DNA of 64,000 nt, from the NCBI GenBank assembly GCA_973895155.1, contig OZ316891.1, positions 10,726,001-10,790,000 on the forward strand. The letters are read 5' to 3'. The notes below the pieces were generated by a model. It was not told the DNA's origin, ran no database searches, and worked only from the letters and a program-made list of their open reading frames with translations. How positions within the stretch are numbered: position 1 is the stretch's first letter; the number at the start of each line of letters is the position of its first letter. Of the stretch, positions 12,601 to 24,404 are shown piece after piece. The position numbers were made by a program, and so were the translations under genes. The DNA comes from Marsupella aquatica. Its lineage: Eukaryota > Marchantiophyta.

Positions 12601-13815
12601 GTCTGCCACTGAACCCCTCTTGCCTCACCAGCCTCACCCTCTATGCCCCTCTTGCCTCGCCCGGATGCGTTCGCCCACCCTCCCCCTCCCCCTACCTCAG
12701 TGCTTGCCCCCCACCCCCAACATCACTCTTGCACGGGCTTTTGCAACAGCATGTAGTACCAAAATGACAACATATTCCCTAGCAATAACACTAACTTCCG
12801 CAACCACAACATAACTTCACAGAGGGACACGGCCAGGATACTTGCCAGAATAACAACAAATCCATGCCTTACCTTGACATTTTAACTCAATGCATGGGCA
12901 TTGCTGCACGATTGACAACATAATCACAACGACCATTGTGCAACGTACACACACTCAGACAGACATTAGGCTAGTTTATCATAGGACATGGATCTCTGAC
13001 TAGCGTTTAACATCATTCATTAAAATCGACAGACAAAACCTGAATAGACCAATGCTAGCAACATGTATTGGGGACCCTTGTAGCTCCTTCCTCTTATATG
13101 AAGAGACGGCCAATTGCACTTACAGCAAATGCAAGGTCAATGGGACCCAAAGACCCTGCGCTGAATGACACACAAGAAGACCACCAATATGTTAGACCAA
13201 TACTCTGACTTAGGTCTAGAGTTACTATGTCACCATAGTTAGTCAAACCATAGTCAGGTGCCTGGGTCAGGATTAGACGTGCAACTACCTCAAGGGGGGG
13301 AGAGGGGGTTTAGGGTCTAGACATCCTAATTTATAAGTGGATTTTAGGGCATTGTAGTGGATTTTAGTGGATTTTAGGAGTGGATTTTTAATTTTCTGGT
13401 CCTTACTCACTTTAAAGCGGGCTTTAAAATGCCACTTTTTAATTTTTCAATCCCTAAAAACATTTTGGAGCAAATCTTTTTCCTGAATTCAACAAGCCCT
13501 GTAAAGGAAAGCTAAGTGCCTCATAAATTGAAGCCCAAAATTCCGCAATAGGGCAATTTGCTCTGCCTTTCTACTCAATGCAATTTTCTCTGATCTGTTT
13601 TTCAATTTATAGTAAATCTCACATCTTCCATCTTGTCCAACCATCAACTTTGTTAGGTTATGCCTCTAGTATAGCCTATACACTTCCATAGTACTAGCTA
13701 GACTTCAATAGACTAGGATAGCACTAGTTTGAGTTCCAGGTTCCCATAGACCATGGGATGGGGAACATAAACTTGTGCTCACACTTGAAGGTTCACTCTA
13801 TCTAGATGAGAGAGA
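9628..13815. other. Intergenic DNA downstream of the kinase, no gene seen
   Basis: The first 100-250 bases should include the kinase 3' UTR. Beyond that I find no coding segment with family similarity. An open frame at 10645-10857 (70 codons, starting MATTLRSAW) has no recognisable domain. Local structure includes a hairpin at 11092-11140 and GTGGATTTTAG repeats at 13337-13389. Confidence 0.5.
11092..11140. repeat. Hairpin with duplicated loop sequence
   Basis: GTCATTGTTCACT (11092-11104) is perfectly complementary to 11128-11140. Between and partly overlapping the arms, TTCACTACCAAAG occurs twice in tandem. Confidence 0.7.
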
Positions 13816-14159
13816 TGTTGAGCATAGACGACATTCGTAACGGCAAGCCCATGAACCATCCAACGCACAAGAGTCGACACAGAGAGATACGTGGTTCACC
13901 TCCACATGAGGCTACGTCCACGGGAACACACAAGAGCTTTACTGCACTCTAGGCCGACCGGCCATACCAAGCATCCACAACATAAGCTCTCCCTATCTCT
14001 TAACTAGCTCCGTAACAATGAGCCTAAGTTCCACCAGGGTCTGGCATCAGCCCTGGCTATATACACAATAGCACTACCGCTAACATTAGCTAAGTCCTAA
14101 CCCAAGTTAGCCTAATTGTAGTTAGCTCATGAGTAACAAGACTAGAGCATTATCTAACA
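13816..14159 (-). mobile_element. Solo LTR of a copia-family retrotransposon
   Basis: A 344-bp sequence ending in TG..CA (starts TGTTGAGC, ends ATCTAACA) and flanked on both sides by the 5-mer AGAGA (13811-13815 and 14160-14164), the usual 5-bp target duplication. On the minus strand it reads as the same LTR found in pieces at 20566-20834 and 24170-24316. With no internal region between the duplications, it is the product of recombination between two LTRs. Confidence 0.9.
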
Positions 14160-14164
14160 AGAGA

Positions 14165-17100
14165 GTGAGAGGAGGAGCTCTAGCACATTGGCTATGGCGG
14201 GTGTAATCATTTTGTGTTACTGGGTTTCTCTCACGGCTGTGAAGCACGTATTCAGCGTGGGAGTCTATGGATGAATGTTCACACATGTTGATGCTGTCTC
14301 ATTTGGTCTAGATCAGATTGGTTCCCAACAAACTTACTTGTCTATGTTGCACTCTGAATTCTCAAACACTAGAGCATGGTAGGTACCAAACACTATGAAT
14401 AGGAAACTTGACATGATTGGTTGCTCATTCTCAATATCATTTCTCTACCTTGCTTCACACACCCTTGCATGATCTGATGATCTCCATTTGACAGAGTGGA
14501 ATTCAACCCTTGATTGAGCATAAACATTTCAATTTGCCAATCCACCATGATCCCATACCCAACTCAGTCCGACTGTCATTCTCAGTCATGCTTACTTCCA
14601 AATATCAAGTAGGCTTACAACAACCCTCCATCAAATGAATGATCTCAAATAACAAAACACTCAAATATATGTCAAGCTCTCACTCACATTCTGAATGTAT
14701 GTGGTCAAAGTCTTGCACGATGGTAAGAATGCTGTCTACCATGCTCTAAGTGCAGGCTTGTGTGAAGAAGTCTTATGCTTAATGTTATAAGTGCATGGGA
14801 CATCATTTATGCACTTCTCCACATGTGCATGGGAAATCTCTTATGCATTTTCTCTTATGTGTTGTCAGCTCACACACATTGGACTTTTATTTGAGCCTGC
14901 ATACTCCCCAATTCAATTGGATAAGTGCATGAAACCAATTTATTAATTGTTGTTGCACTTATCAATAAATGCTTCTTTTGTACATATTGCAGTAAATGAC
15001 ATTTATAGACAAATAAAATTTCATTGTCAATTAGTGCCAGTATAAGTCCATTTGATGCAAATTTAATGTGTCATTTAGTGCCAGCATTTGTCTTTTGGTA
15101 AAGATATACCCCTGCCAATAGTCACACATCAAAATGTCGTAATATACGGGGTGCACTCATCGATTTAAAGAAATAACTAGATTTATCATGGTATGGAATG
15201 ATATCGTACAAAGTATATGTCATATTCCATCCATGTACAGAAAATAACTAGATTTATCATGGTATGGATTGATTTCTTACACAATATATGTCATATTTTG
15301 ATGTGCAGTTACCAAGAAATTTTGGTTTCACTATATGGGGGCCTCCATCATCACTTGCAACATTTTTAAGTCTCGGACCCCCTAAAATGTAAGATAATTT
15401 TTTTTTAACCCCTACAAAACTGAAATATTCCCAAATTGTCATTAAAAGTACCCTAATGGATTTATAAGTCTCAAAATTGGATTTAAGAGACCCTATTGTT
15501 CTTTTGAGAAGATTCTTAAGTCTTCTATGAGAATCAATTAATACTACCTTATACTTTGTGTCACAAGTGTGATCTGTTATTTTTGTGAAAATGAAACCCC
15601 CAAGCAGAGACCCTAGATGAAGTGCATGTTTTGGTACATCTACAAAGAAAATTCTGTAATATTAGAGGACTAAAATGGCCTATTTGCACTTAAACTCAAC
15701 TGCAGTTATGTACGGTTCCCTGTAAGCTGCTGCATTCTACAGGAACCAGCGTGTTATTTTCATGTGAAGTTCTGCCCACATTCCATCCCTTCAAAAAGTG
15801 TTGGCCACTTTTGGCAAAAAAAGCTAAATTAATTGTTTCCCATTGGCCAGTTTCCCAGCCACAATCTGATGGTCATCCATAAATCTAGGGAGATCTATCG
15901 TCAATATTTAATTAGGAAAAATAGAGAGAAGATACCCAGATTCCTAGATAGCCAAGATTCCTAGCGTCAAAGATAGACATTCGACAGACTGGCAACAAAT
16001 AGAAACTTTGAATAAAAACGTTGAAAAATACCCTGCTATAGTGCTAGGGGCCCTTCAATTATATATATTGAAAGTCAGAATCGGATAAAGTGCATTGAAT
16101 GCAATTATTGAATTAAATGCTGGAGACATGGAAGTGTGGAAGCAACCCCTGATGGAGATAAGTCGAAGAGGGGAGCGATCTTGGAAAATAGTGGAGGAGT
16201 GGAGGAGGGATATAGTCAAAGGCCACTCATGGGTCAGCAGCTAGAGCTACGATTCAGGACCGCACTGACTTAAAATTCATCTCTGCAACATTGGAATTTT
16301 GTTGGGAAGTGTGCTCGCTCTAGAGTCTAGAGGATTGGATGGTGCTTCTAATCTGCTTTCATTTTTTTGGGCGTCTCGCATGTGGCGCTCGAGTGGAGAG
16401 CAACCCTGCAGAGCACTCAAATCTGAACACACGTAAAGCGCATCGACTGCTGAAAACAATCATGTTCGTCAGTTTAATGGTCCTCCTTTAGTTGTTTGAA
16501 GTAAGTAGAACTGACACTGATTCTGACATAAATTCTTGCTTGTCCTACCCATGAGTCTTAACTTCTTCCAAGGTGCTGTTTGGCCTACACTGCACATTCT
16601 GGATCCCGCTAGCTGGATCTTACTTCCCGAGAATCGACCTCCGTACCCAGTCTTCCTTGCAGCTTACAAAAAGTGAAAGAACCCAGAATGTTCGAATCGG
16701 GAGGTTTACAGGTATGACGATACCTTGCCAGGCTTCAATTGAGCTCTTCATTGCAGCTTACAAAAATTGAAAAGAAATCGAAAAGACGGAACCGAAATTC
16801 TTCAAACAGCGGCTGTCATCAATGCGGCTTACAAATATTGAAAAAGTCAGGGAAAGGACGGAACCCAAAATGCCCGAATGCTCAGGAGAGTTATAGGTAT
16901 GACGGGATCTTGTAAAGCCTGTTGAAAGCAGGAAGGAGAACAGCTATGCACGTTTCGAATGGATCACAATTATTATATCAATCATGAAAAATGATGGAAT
17001 CGTTCATCAAGAAATATATAGAAGAGATAGAAAAAGCGGTTTCTGAAAGGGTGCCATGAGATGCAAATGGGCCAAAAAGCTTAACCAGCAAATCTTTATA

Positions 17101-18302
17101 GAACTGAATTGAAAATGACATGGATAAATAATTTCTAGGGAAAATATTAGATGTTTGGATTTAAACACTGCAAGAGTGTGATGATCTAATAATGACTGGG
17201 ACACGGATGTTTAATGAGGGGGCAAACGAGGTGCACTACCGGTAGTATCCGCGGCTAGAGATCTAGTATGGACCACTGGAACTTTGTAGCGTCACTGAAG
17301 TCTGATGATGAAAAAGAGTTGCCAGAACAAATAGTGGTGTTTCTATGGAGCGTGTCCGTGCATGAATGTCTAAAGCTACTTGTCAACGAACCTATCAAAC
17401 AATGAAATCCTCCAAATATCTCAATAACGAAAGGAAAAAAACTCAAAATATCTCATAACAAAAGGAAAAACTCGAGTCCTTGCTGTTTGCTGTTGTCGCC
17501 CAAGTCACTGCTGCCCTGTCTATGTCCTGGCGCAAAAAGTAAGCTATCACAGAATCAATGAACTCTAGTAAAATACAGATGTTAAAAAAAAACAATAATT
17601 AAAGATGGTCAACGAGAGGCTGTACATCATAGTGAGTCGCAAAAGAGAAGATTATTGTGCATGGTAGAAAGTGAGAGGGTAAAAGCAGTGGTTCAGAGGA
17701 CAATTCGTAACATTACCGAAGAAAGGTTGAGAATCTCTCAAACGGAAAGCCCGGAATAACTAGGCGCTGGGGTCCGGAGTGGGGAGTGCCTGACTGCTTG
17801 CCAAGCGGGCACTCATTAAAGCGAGACTAAGTTCAGCAACTATGAAATGCTGTTGGCCTGGTCCCCGTTCGTGCTCGTGCTAAGCGCACACTGCACTTGC
17901 GATAATTCTCACTGAACTCCTGAGTTTCTTTCGTGCCAAAAAACAAACAGTGGAATGCTGTTGAGCTCCGTCCACGGCGGCACTTCCAACTAGGATAAAG
18001 TTTTAGTCTACAGATCCCCAATTGGCAAAGAGAGGGAATCTCGAGGGTCCAGAATTGTTGTCGTTAGCTTGGCACATGATCCGGTTTACCCCACCACTAT
18101 TGAATACAGTGCTGGATAGTTTCAGGATAGAGTTCTCTGGGTGAGTGGTACTACTCCTTTGTATAAGGCATCAGTTGAGATTTGGGAGATACAGGGTAGC
18201 TCCTGTTTCGCTGACTAACTGATTTGACCCCAGGGACGTCCCAGAGACTCATCGACTAATTCATTGTTTCCTCGATTCTTTTGCCCCATTTATTGAACCT
18301 GC
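14165..18302. other. Intergenic DNA with degenerate tandem repeats
   Basis: No gene is recognisable. Two local repeats stand out: a two-unit, 71-bp repeat at 15171-15299, and about three diverged units around 16654-16900 sharing GCAGCTTACAAAAATTGAAA and GGTATGACG blocks. Confidence 0.5.
15171..15299 (+). repeat. Two-unit tandem repeat, about 71 bp
   Basis: The block AAATAACTAGATTTATCATG begins at 15171 and again at 15242. The units stay similar to about 15299. Confidence 0.8.
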
Positions 18303-18917
18303 GAAATCTGGGAGAAAGCAATTCAACACTCTATTAGAATTCCTTTCGCCGGCCAATTGTTTGACATGTCATGAAGCCCCATTCTTTGAAACAATGAAAT
18401 CTGGGAGAAAGCAACTCAATACTAGAATTCCTTTTCGCCAATTGTCTGGCATGTCATGAAGCCCCATTCGTTGAAACTATGAAATCTGACTGGGAGATAG
18501 CTACTCAGTACTCTATTAGAATTCCTGTCGCCAATTGTCTGGCATGCCATGAAGCCCCATTCGTTGAAACTATGAAATCTGGGAGAAAGCAACTCAACAC
18601 TCTTTTGGTACTCCTTCCGCCAATTGTCTGGCATGTCATCAAGTCCCATTCGTTGAAACCCCGGTTTAAAACTATGAAACCTGGGAGAAAGCAACTTCAT
18701 ACTCTATTAGAAAAATTGTCCCGCATGTCATGAAGCCCCATTCGATTAAACTATGAAATCTGGTAGAAAGCAACCCAATACTCTATTAGAATTCCTGTCG
18801 TCAATTGTCTTGCATGTCATGAAGCCCCATTCCTCGAACAAACTATGACATCAGGGAGAAAGCAACTCAATAATCTATTAGGATTCCTTCCGCCAATTGT
18901 CTGGCATGTCATGAAGC
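18303..18917 (+). repeat. Seven-unit tandem repeat (79-102 bp units)
   Basis: Units start at 18303, 18396, 18481, 18574, 18676, 18755 and 18847. Each runs from GAAATCTGGGAGAAAGCAAC through ATTAGAATTCC and CCAATTGTCTGGCATGTCAT to GAAGCCCCATTCGTTGAAAC. Length differences come from small indels, such as a short insert in unit 4 and a deletion in unit 5. Open frames across it are repeat translations and not genes. Confidence 0.92.
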
Positions 18918-19062
18918 GTGCTTGCTGGCTACAATCAGCCAAACCTCTGCGTCATTCTGCTATTTAGACAGTCTGGCTGGAACTCTTCTGTTGACCGTGA
19001 TTGTCTTCGGTTAGACCCCAAACCCAGTACCACAAATCTAGACTGAAGCGGCAGGTTGTTTG

Positions 19063-19079
19063 ATCGGTGTCCCAAAGTT
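19063..19079 (+). repeat. Target-site duplication, left copy
   Basis: ATCGGTGTCCCAAAGTT occurs here and again, exactly, at 24388-24404. The copies bracket the whole LINE/copia block. The left copy runs into five further T residues, which look like the complement of a short LINE poly(A) tail. Confidence 0.85.
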
Positions 19080-20565
19080 TTTTTGCCTTGAAACATCAAA
19101 TTGAATTCCATTCAAAGAGACAGCATACAACAGGGTGGCCCACAAGAGGGGGACAACACCCAAGGGGGACCGGAGGTCGCAGTGCAGGAAACCGGTGAAG
19201 CCGGCACCAAGGTAGAGGAGAGGCCTCATCAGCGAGACAACTAAACAAGACGTTCAACAACTGTAGAGGGAGCAGCACACTCCGTAAGACCAGCCAGTGA
19301 AGAGGCCCCGGCGAGGGACCATCCAGTGGATCCATGACAAGAAGAAATCCTGTCGATCTATCTACAAGACAAACCCCTACCCAGAAAGCAAAGGACCCCT
19401 CAAGGGGGTCTAGGAGGCACTGGGGGAACCTGGAGAATCTCCTCATGAGTCTCCCAAAGGCCAGCATATGAGCCATAATTCAGAGCCATATCAGCAAAGA
19501 TACCGTTCATAGTAGCCTTCCCAAGCCTTATCTTCTGTCTGTGACGGGCCCAATCCTTTTGCATATAGACGGTGAGCCTATGCCAAGATTTGCGGATGAC
19601 AGCCTGAGGGTCAGAGCGAGTATGTTCAATAAAATGTGAGCTCCTATCTTTCCAAATGTTCCAACTAACAATGGCCCTAAGGATGTCCCAAAGCTTCTGA
19701 GGTACATCCCACATCTCTGGGAGCTGTACAGCTAGGAAAATGTGGGCAGGCTCCAAGGCCGAGTGGAATTGGCCAGTGGGTGAAGCCAGCCGCAAAGTAT
19801 ATAGGACCCAATTCCACACAAGCTGAGAGATGGGACAACTCCAAATGCAATGAACAATGTCCTCTTGCACCCCATTGTTGCAACGTGAGCACCAGGTGGT
19901 AGGATCCGATGCGGAGAGGGTAGGAAAACGCCAGTGTTGAGTAGCGGGCATACGGTAGATCATCTGCCAAAGAAAAAAATTCTCAGAAGCAGCCCGAAAT
20001 TTGAGCCAGGTCCGACGCCACAGCTCCTGTGGGTTGGGTTGCCAAAGAAGACGGGTCGACCACTTGTGCAGTGCTCTATGCAAAACACGTCTCTCCTGGC
20101 CCTGCATCTCCCGAAGGTGCGCTGTGTTGGTATCGAAAAAGGGCCTGCCATCCTTCCAACTGTACTGGGTAGCAGCCTCCAAGTCCCCACATGGTCTTCC
20201 AATGCGCTGCCAGGCACCCGCCCTAGGGGATGTTCGTATCAATACCGGGTGGAGAGAGACCGATGGTGGGGGTTGGGATTTTGCAGTGGGCACTAGGAAT
20301 CCATTACAGACAGTGAAGGTACGGGTATCAATGCTAGCAGCAAAGAAAATACGCCAGTGCGAGGTGTAGTGATCCTTTTGCACCTTGAATTCCCACACCA
20401 CGTGGGAAAGATTAGGGAGAAGTCCTTCCATGTAAGTTACTGTCTGTTGCCGCCGATCAGAATCCAACTCCGGGACAGTCCGCAGGTTGGTGAGCATTTT
20501 GCGATAAGCATGAGCACAGCTACGGGGAAGCCGATTGCACGGGCCATCTTCCCAGACCAGGGGCT
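19080..20565 (-). pseudogene. LINE ORF2 C-terminal fragment (zf-RVT region)
   Basis: On the minus strand the open frame ends at 19400 and runs upstream into the copia LTR piece, which supplies its first 38 codons by chance. About 387 codons are LINE-derived. They contain the zinc-binding segment that follows reverse transcriptase in plant LINEs: an LWRRTWLKFRAASENFFLW-type stretch, then Cys residues in a CSRCNN...HCIWSCP arrangement and W-rich residues. Endonuclease and reverse-transcriptase domains are absent, so it is a 5'-truncated, immobile copy. The 3' UTR occupies about 19085-19399. Confidence 0.85.
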
Positions 20566-20834
20566 GCATAGACGACATTCGCAACGACAAGCCCATGAAC
20601 CATCCAACGCACTTTCGTCGACACAGAGAGATACGTGGTTCACCTCCACATGAGGCTACGTCCACGGGAACACACAAGAGCTTTACTGCACTCTAGGCCG
20701 ACCGGCCATACCAAGCATCCACAGCACAAGCTCTCCCTATCTCTCAACTAGCTCCGTAACAATGAGCCTAAGTTCCACCAGGGTCTGGCATCAGCCCTGG
20801 CTATATGCACAACAGCACTACCGCTAACCTTAGC
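20566..20834 (-). mobile_element. Copia LTR fragment, antisense
   Basis: Near-identical to 13822-14088 of the solo LTR, in the same minus orientation. It lacks the last 6 bp of the LTR at one end and about 72 bp at the other. It abuts the LINE fragment at a shared GC and joins the sense copia body at TTAGC/ATGTAC. Its orientation is opposite to the copia body that follows, so it is not that element's ordinary 5' LTR. Confidence 0.88.
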
Positions 20835-23800
20835 ATGTACTTTTCACATTTGCTCTAGAAGAGATTATTTCAGTTCTTACACGGTTTCCAACGGGTCAGT
20901 GTTGATGGGAAATGGAATCTCATGTCAAGTTGTTGGACTTGGATCTGTACGATTTCAGATGTTTGATGGTGCTGTGAGAACATTGAGGAATGTGAGACAT
21001 ATTCCCAACATAATGAAAAATCTCATTTCACTTGGAGTTTTAGAGGCAAATGGCCATCAGTGGAGTTCTGCTAATGGTGTCCTTCAGGTTTCAACTGGTA
21101 CTAAAGTTGTATTGAAGGGAAACAGACATTGAAAATCTATACGTTATGGAGGGCAGTGTAGTCTATGATGAAGCCAATGTAACCTTATCTCATGAGGAGA
21201 CGGCCCGGCTGTGGCACTTCCGTTTGGGCCACATGAGTGAAAAAGGTTTGGTTATTCTTCAGAAGAAAGGATTACTTTCTAATTTGCAATCTTGTAAGTT
21301 GGAATTTTGTGAGCACTGTGTGCTAGGGAAGCAGCACAGGAAACCCTTCGGAGTTGGAACTCACACCAGCAAGGAGGTACTTGAGTATGTACATAGTGAT
21401 GTGTGGGGTCCCGCCCCTACTCCCTCACATTCTGGACGGTTATACTATGTCACGTTCATTGACGATTACTCAAGGTATGTGTGAATATACTTTATACACA
21501 ATAAATCTGATGTTTTTGCCACTTTTAAGGAGTGGAAAGCCCAAGTTGAAAATCAGACTGGTAATAAGGTGAGATATCTTCGATCGGATAATGGCGGTGA
21601 ATACAGTTCCGGTGAATTTGGAATGTATTGTAAGGAGCAGGGGATTACCCGCCATCTCACAACAAGCTATACTCCTCAGCAGAATGGTGTTTCTGAGAGA
21701 CTCAATCGAACACTATTGGACCGCTCGAGGAGTATGTTGAGTCAATCATGCTTACCACATGAGTTTTGGGCTGAAGCTGTCAACACTGCAGCTTATTTGG
21801 TAAATTTTTCTCCATCCAGTTCTATTGGATTCAAGACGCCATTTGAAATGAGGTACGGGTGTCCAGCAGATTACTCACATCTGAGGATTTTTGGATGTGA
21901 TGCTTATGTGCTTACACCTTCCCAGCTTCGATCCAAGCTGGACTCCAAGTCGAAGAAGTGCATTTTCCTTGGTTATCAGAAAGGTGTGAAGGGTTATAGG
22001 TTATGGGATCCAGTAACCTGTAAACTAATTGTCAGTAGAGATGTGTCCTTTAATGAATCCAGATCATCAAAGGAGGGAGAGAGTTCTCAGGACTCCTATA
22101 CTGACAAGGGGAAATCTCCCATCCCGGACCGGGTTGAGGGGAAGATTAGTCATGATGCAGTTCATGACAGGAGAGATGGAGAAGCTCCGGGCTTCGAGCT
22201 AGTTCCTGTGATGGAACAAGAGGAGAAAATTGTTGCTGGGGTACCTCAAATTCAACCAGCAGCAGCAACAGATCAGCCTGAGTCATCTACTAGAAGAACT
22301 TCCAGTCGTTCTACTAGAGCTCCTACCAGGCATGGTCAATGGGCAAACTCATCTAAGCTAGATGATATTGACATTGCACCTGATGAAGATGATATGGCTT
22401 TGATCTTGGAAGAAGGAGAGCCTTCTTCGTATAGTGAGGCTTGTGCTTCAGAGCAGAAGCATGAGTGGAATGCAACAATGCAGAGGGAGTTGCAATCTTT
22501 GAGTGACAACAAGACATGAGAGCTGGTGGAGCTTCCAAGAGGTCAACAAGTGGTGGACAGCAAGTGGATTTACAAGTTGAAGGAAAGTCCTTCAGAGGGT
22601 GGAGATAAGATCTACAAGGCAAGGCTTGTTGCCAAGGGGTTCACCGGTGGCTAAGTATTCCACAATTCGGATCTTGTGTCAGCTTGTTGTGTTTTTTAAT
22701 CTGGTGATGGATCAGATGGATGTTGTTACTGCTTTTCTCTATGGCAACTTGGAAGAGATGATCTTCATGAGACAGCCACTAGGCTTTATGAAGAAGGGCC
22801 AAGAGAACTTAGTTTGCAGATTGCTCAAATCCTTGTATGGATTGAAGCAGTCTCCCAGACAGTGGAACAAGCGGTTTGATGATTTCATGTTTGCTCAAGG
22901 TTTTACAAGGATGGTGTATGATCCTTGTGTGTATACGAAATCAGTCAAGAATGATGTATTTGGTTTCATCATTCTAGTGATCTATGTGAATGACATGCTA
23001 ATTGTGGCTAAAGATCAATCTGAGGTTGACAGTCTCAAGGCGAAATTGAACGCTGAATTCAGGATGAAGGATCTTGGTAAGGCCAAGAGGATCTTAGGGA
23101 TGGAGATTTTTAGGAACTCTGAGATTGAACAGTTGTGCTTGAGTCAAGGCCAGTATGCGAGGAAAGTACTTGCACGATTCAACATGGAGAACTGTAAGCC
23201 AGTGAGTATTCCTTTAGCTTCACATTTCAAGTTATCATCAGCTTTCTCTCCTACGGATGCTGTGGAGAAAGGTCTGATGGCTAAGATTCCTTATGAGAAG
23301 GCTACTGGCAGTCTGATGTATTTGATGACTTGTACTAGGCCTGACTTGGCCCTAGCGATGGGCAAGGTTAGCAGATTTATGTCAAATCCAGGGAAGGTAC
23401 ATTGGGAAGCTGTGAAATGGGTTCTCAGGTATGTGAAGGGAACACAGGACTATGGATTACTATTTGATAACAGATCAAATAGAACGTTAGTTGGCTATGT
23501 AGATTCTGACTATGGAGGCTGTCTGGATACAAGGAGATCTACAACTGGGTTTGTATACACTCTTGGAGGAGGATGTATCAGTTGGAAATCTACCTTGCAG
23601 AAGTGCATATCTCAGTCTACTATAGAAGCAGAGTATGTTGCAGCAGCAGAAGCTGCAAAGGAAGCAATTTGGTTGGATAAGTTGATCGCGGAGGTGGGTT
23701 TAGAGCATGGAAAAATGACTCTAAACTGTGATAGTTAGAGTGCTCTTCACTTGGCTGCTAACCAGGTGATGGATAGCAAGGTGAAGCACATTGATATCAG

Positions 23801-23951
23801 GTACCATTTTATCAGGCAAGCAGTGTCTGATAAAACTTTTGAGCTAGTCAAGATTGATGGAAAGCTCAATCCCGCTGATGCCTTTACCAAAATGATTCCT
23901 TTGGAGAGTTTCTCAAGACACCGTGCTACTTTGCAGGTTTTGCAGTTGTAG
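20835..23951 (+). pseudogene. Copia gag-pol remnant (protease to RNase H), inactivated
   Basis: Translated in order: the protease remainder, starting just after the catalytic Asp-Ser (first residues ACTFHICSRR); the GAG-pre-integrase HLGH-type motif; the integrase core (DDYSRY, then SDNGGEY, then the QQNGVSERLNRTLL Glu region); reverse transcriptase; and RNase H with SQSTIEAEY and ADAFTKM ends. Gag and the protease aspartate are gone. Breaks: frameshift near 21130, TGA at 21482 and 22517 where the family has Trp, a deletion with frameshift near 22643, TAG at 23736 where Gln is usual, and the reverse-transcriptase YVDD box changed to YVND (22983-22994). It cannot encode active proteins. Confidence 0.93.
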
Positions 23952-24169
23952 TGCAAGTAGAGTTATTTAGCAATGTGTGACTATTTGTATATGGATTACT
24001 CATTCCTGTTAGGCTATGGCTTAGTTCTAGTTAACCCTTAGTTAACCGTTAGTTAACCCTTGTGGTTTTTAGGGGGAGACCTGGTTTGGTGATTGTCTAG
24101 AACTTCTTGCTGAGGATTCCATATGGTAGCATTTAGTCCAGTCCCCAAGACAAGAGTCAAGGGGAAGTT

Positions 24170-24316
24170 TGTTAGATATTGCTCTAGTCTTGTGACTCTT
24201 GTGCTAACCACAGTTAGGCTAACTCGGGTTAGGACCTAGCTAAGGTTAGTGGTAATGCTATTGTGCATATAGCCAGGGCTGATGTCAAACCCTGGTGGAA
24301 CTTAGACTCATTGTTA
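24170..24316 (+). mobile_element. Start of the copia 3' LTR with adjacent polypurine tract
   Basis: The LTR begins TGTTAGATATTGC at 24170, directly after the polypurine tract CAAGGGGAAG (24159-24168), in the sense orientation of the pol remnant. It matches the outer 147 bp of the solo LTR and then stops at CATTGTTA. It overlaps the antisense LTR piece by about 78 bp, and the two differ at six positions, all transitions. Confidence 0.88.
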
Positions 24317-24387
24317 GTAAAGATGTGTCCTTTAATGAATCCAGATCATCAAAGGAGGAGGAGAGTTCTCAGGACTCCCATACTGAC
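24310..24387 (+). repeat. Duplicated internal copia segment
   Basis: About 78 bp matching 22029-22104 of the same copia body (core AGATGTGTCCTTTAATGAAT), now placed after the truncated 3' LTR. The join shares ATTGT between LTR and internal sequence. The segment ends exactly where the right target duplication begins. Confidence 0.88.
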
Positions 24388-24404
24388 ATCGGTGTCCCAA
24401 AGTT
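24388..24404 (+). repeat. Target-site duplication, right copy
   Basis: Exact second copy of the 17-mer at 19063-19079, marking the right edge of the compound insertion. Confidence 0.85.

Larger units (their letters stand above)
19080..24387. mobile_element. Compound LINE/copia retro-insertion
   Basis: Everything between the two 17-bp target duplications appears to have entered as one event. In order: a short T run; the antisense 3' end of a LINE (to 20565); an antisense piece of a copia LTR (20566-20834); a sense, 5'-truncated copia body with the start of its 3' LTR (20835-24316); and a second, sense copy of an internal copia segment (24310-24387). The junctions show short shared sequence: GC at the two left joins and ATTGT at the right one. 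This fits target-primed reverse transcription by LINE machinery with twin priming and switching onto copia RNA. A rearrangement of nested elements is the alternative. Confidence 0.7.

Noticed and set aside
19400-20677. A single intact 425-codon host gene on the minus strand
   Set aside because: Its first 38 codons are copia LTR sequence and the rest is the zf-RVT end of a LINE; the fusion frame is accidental.
20566-20834. Ordinary 5' LTR of the copia body
   Set aside because: It is in the opposite orientation to the copia coding sequence and is truncated at both ends.
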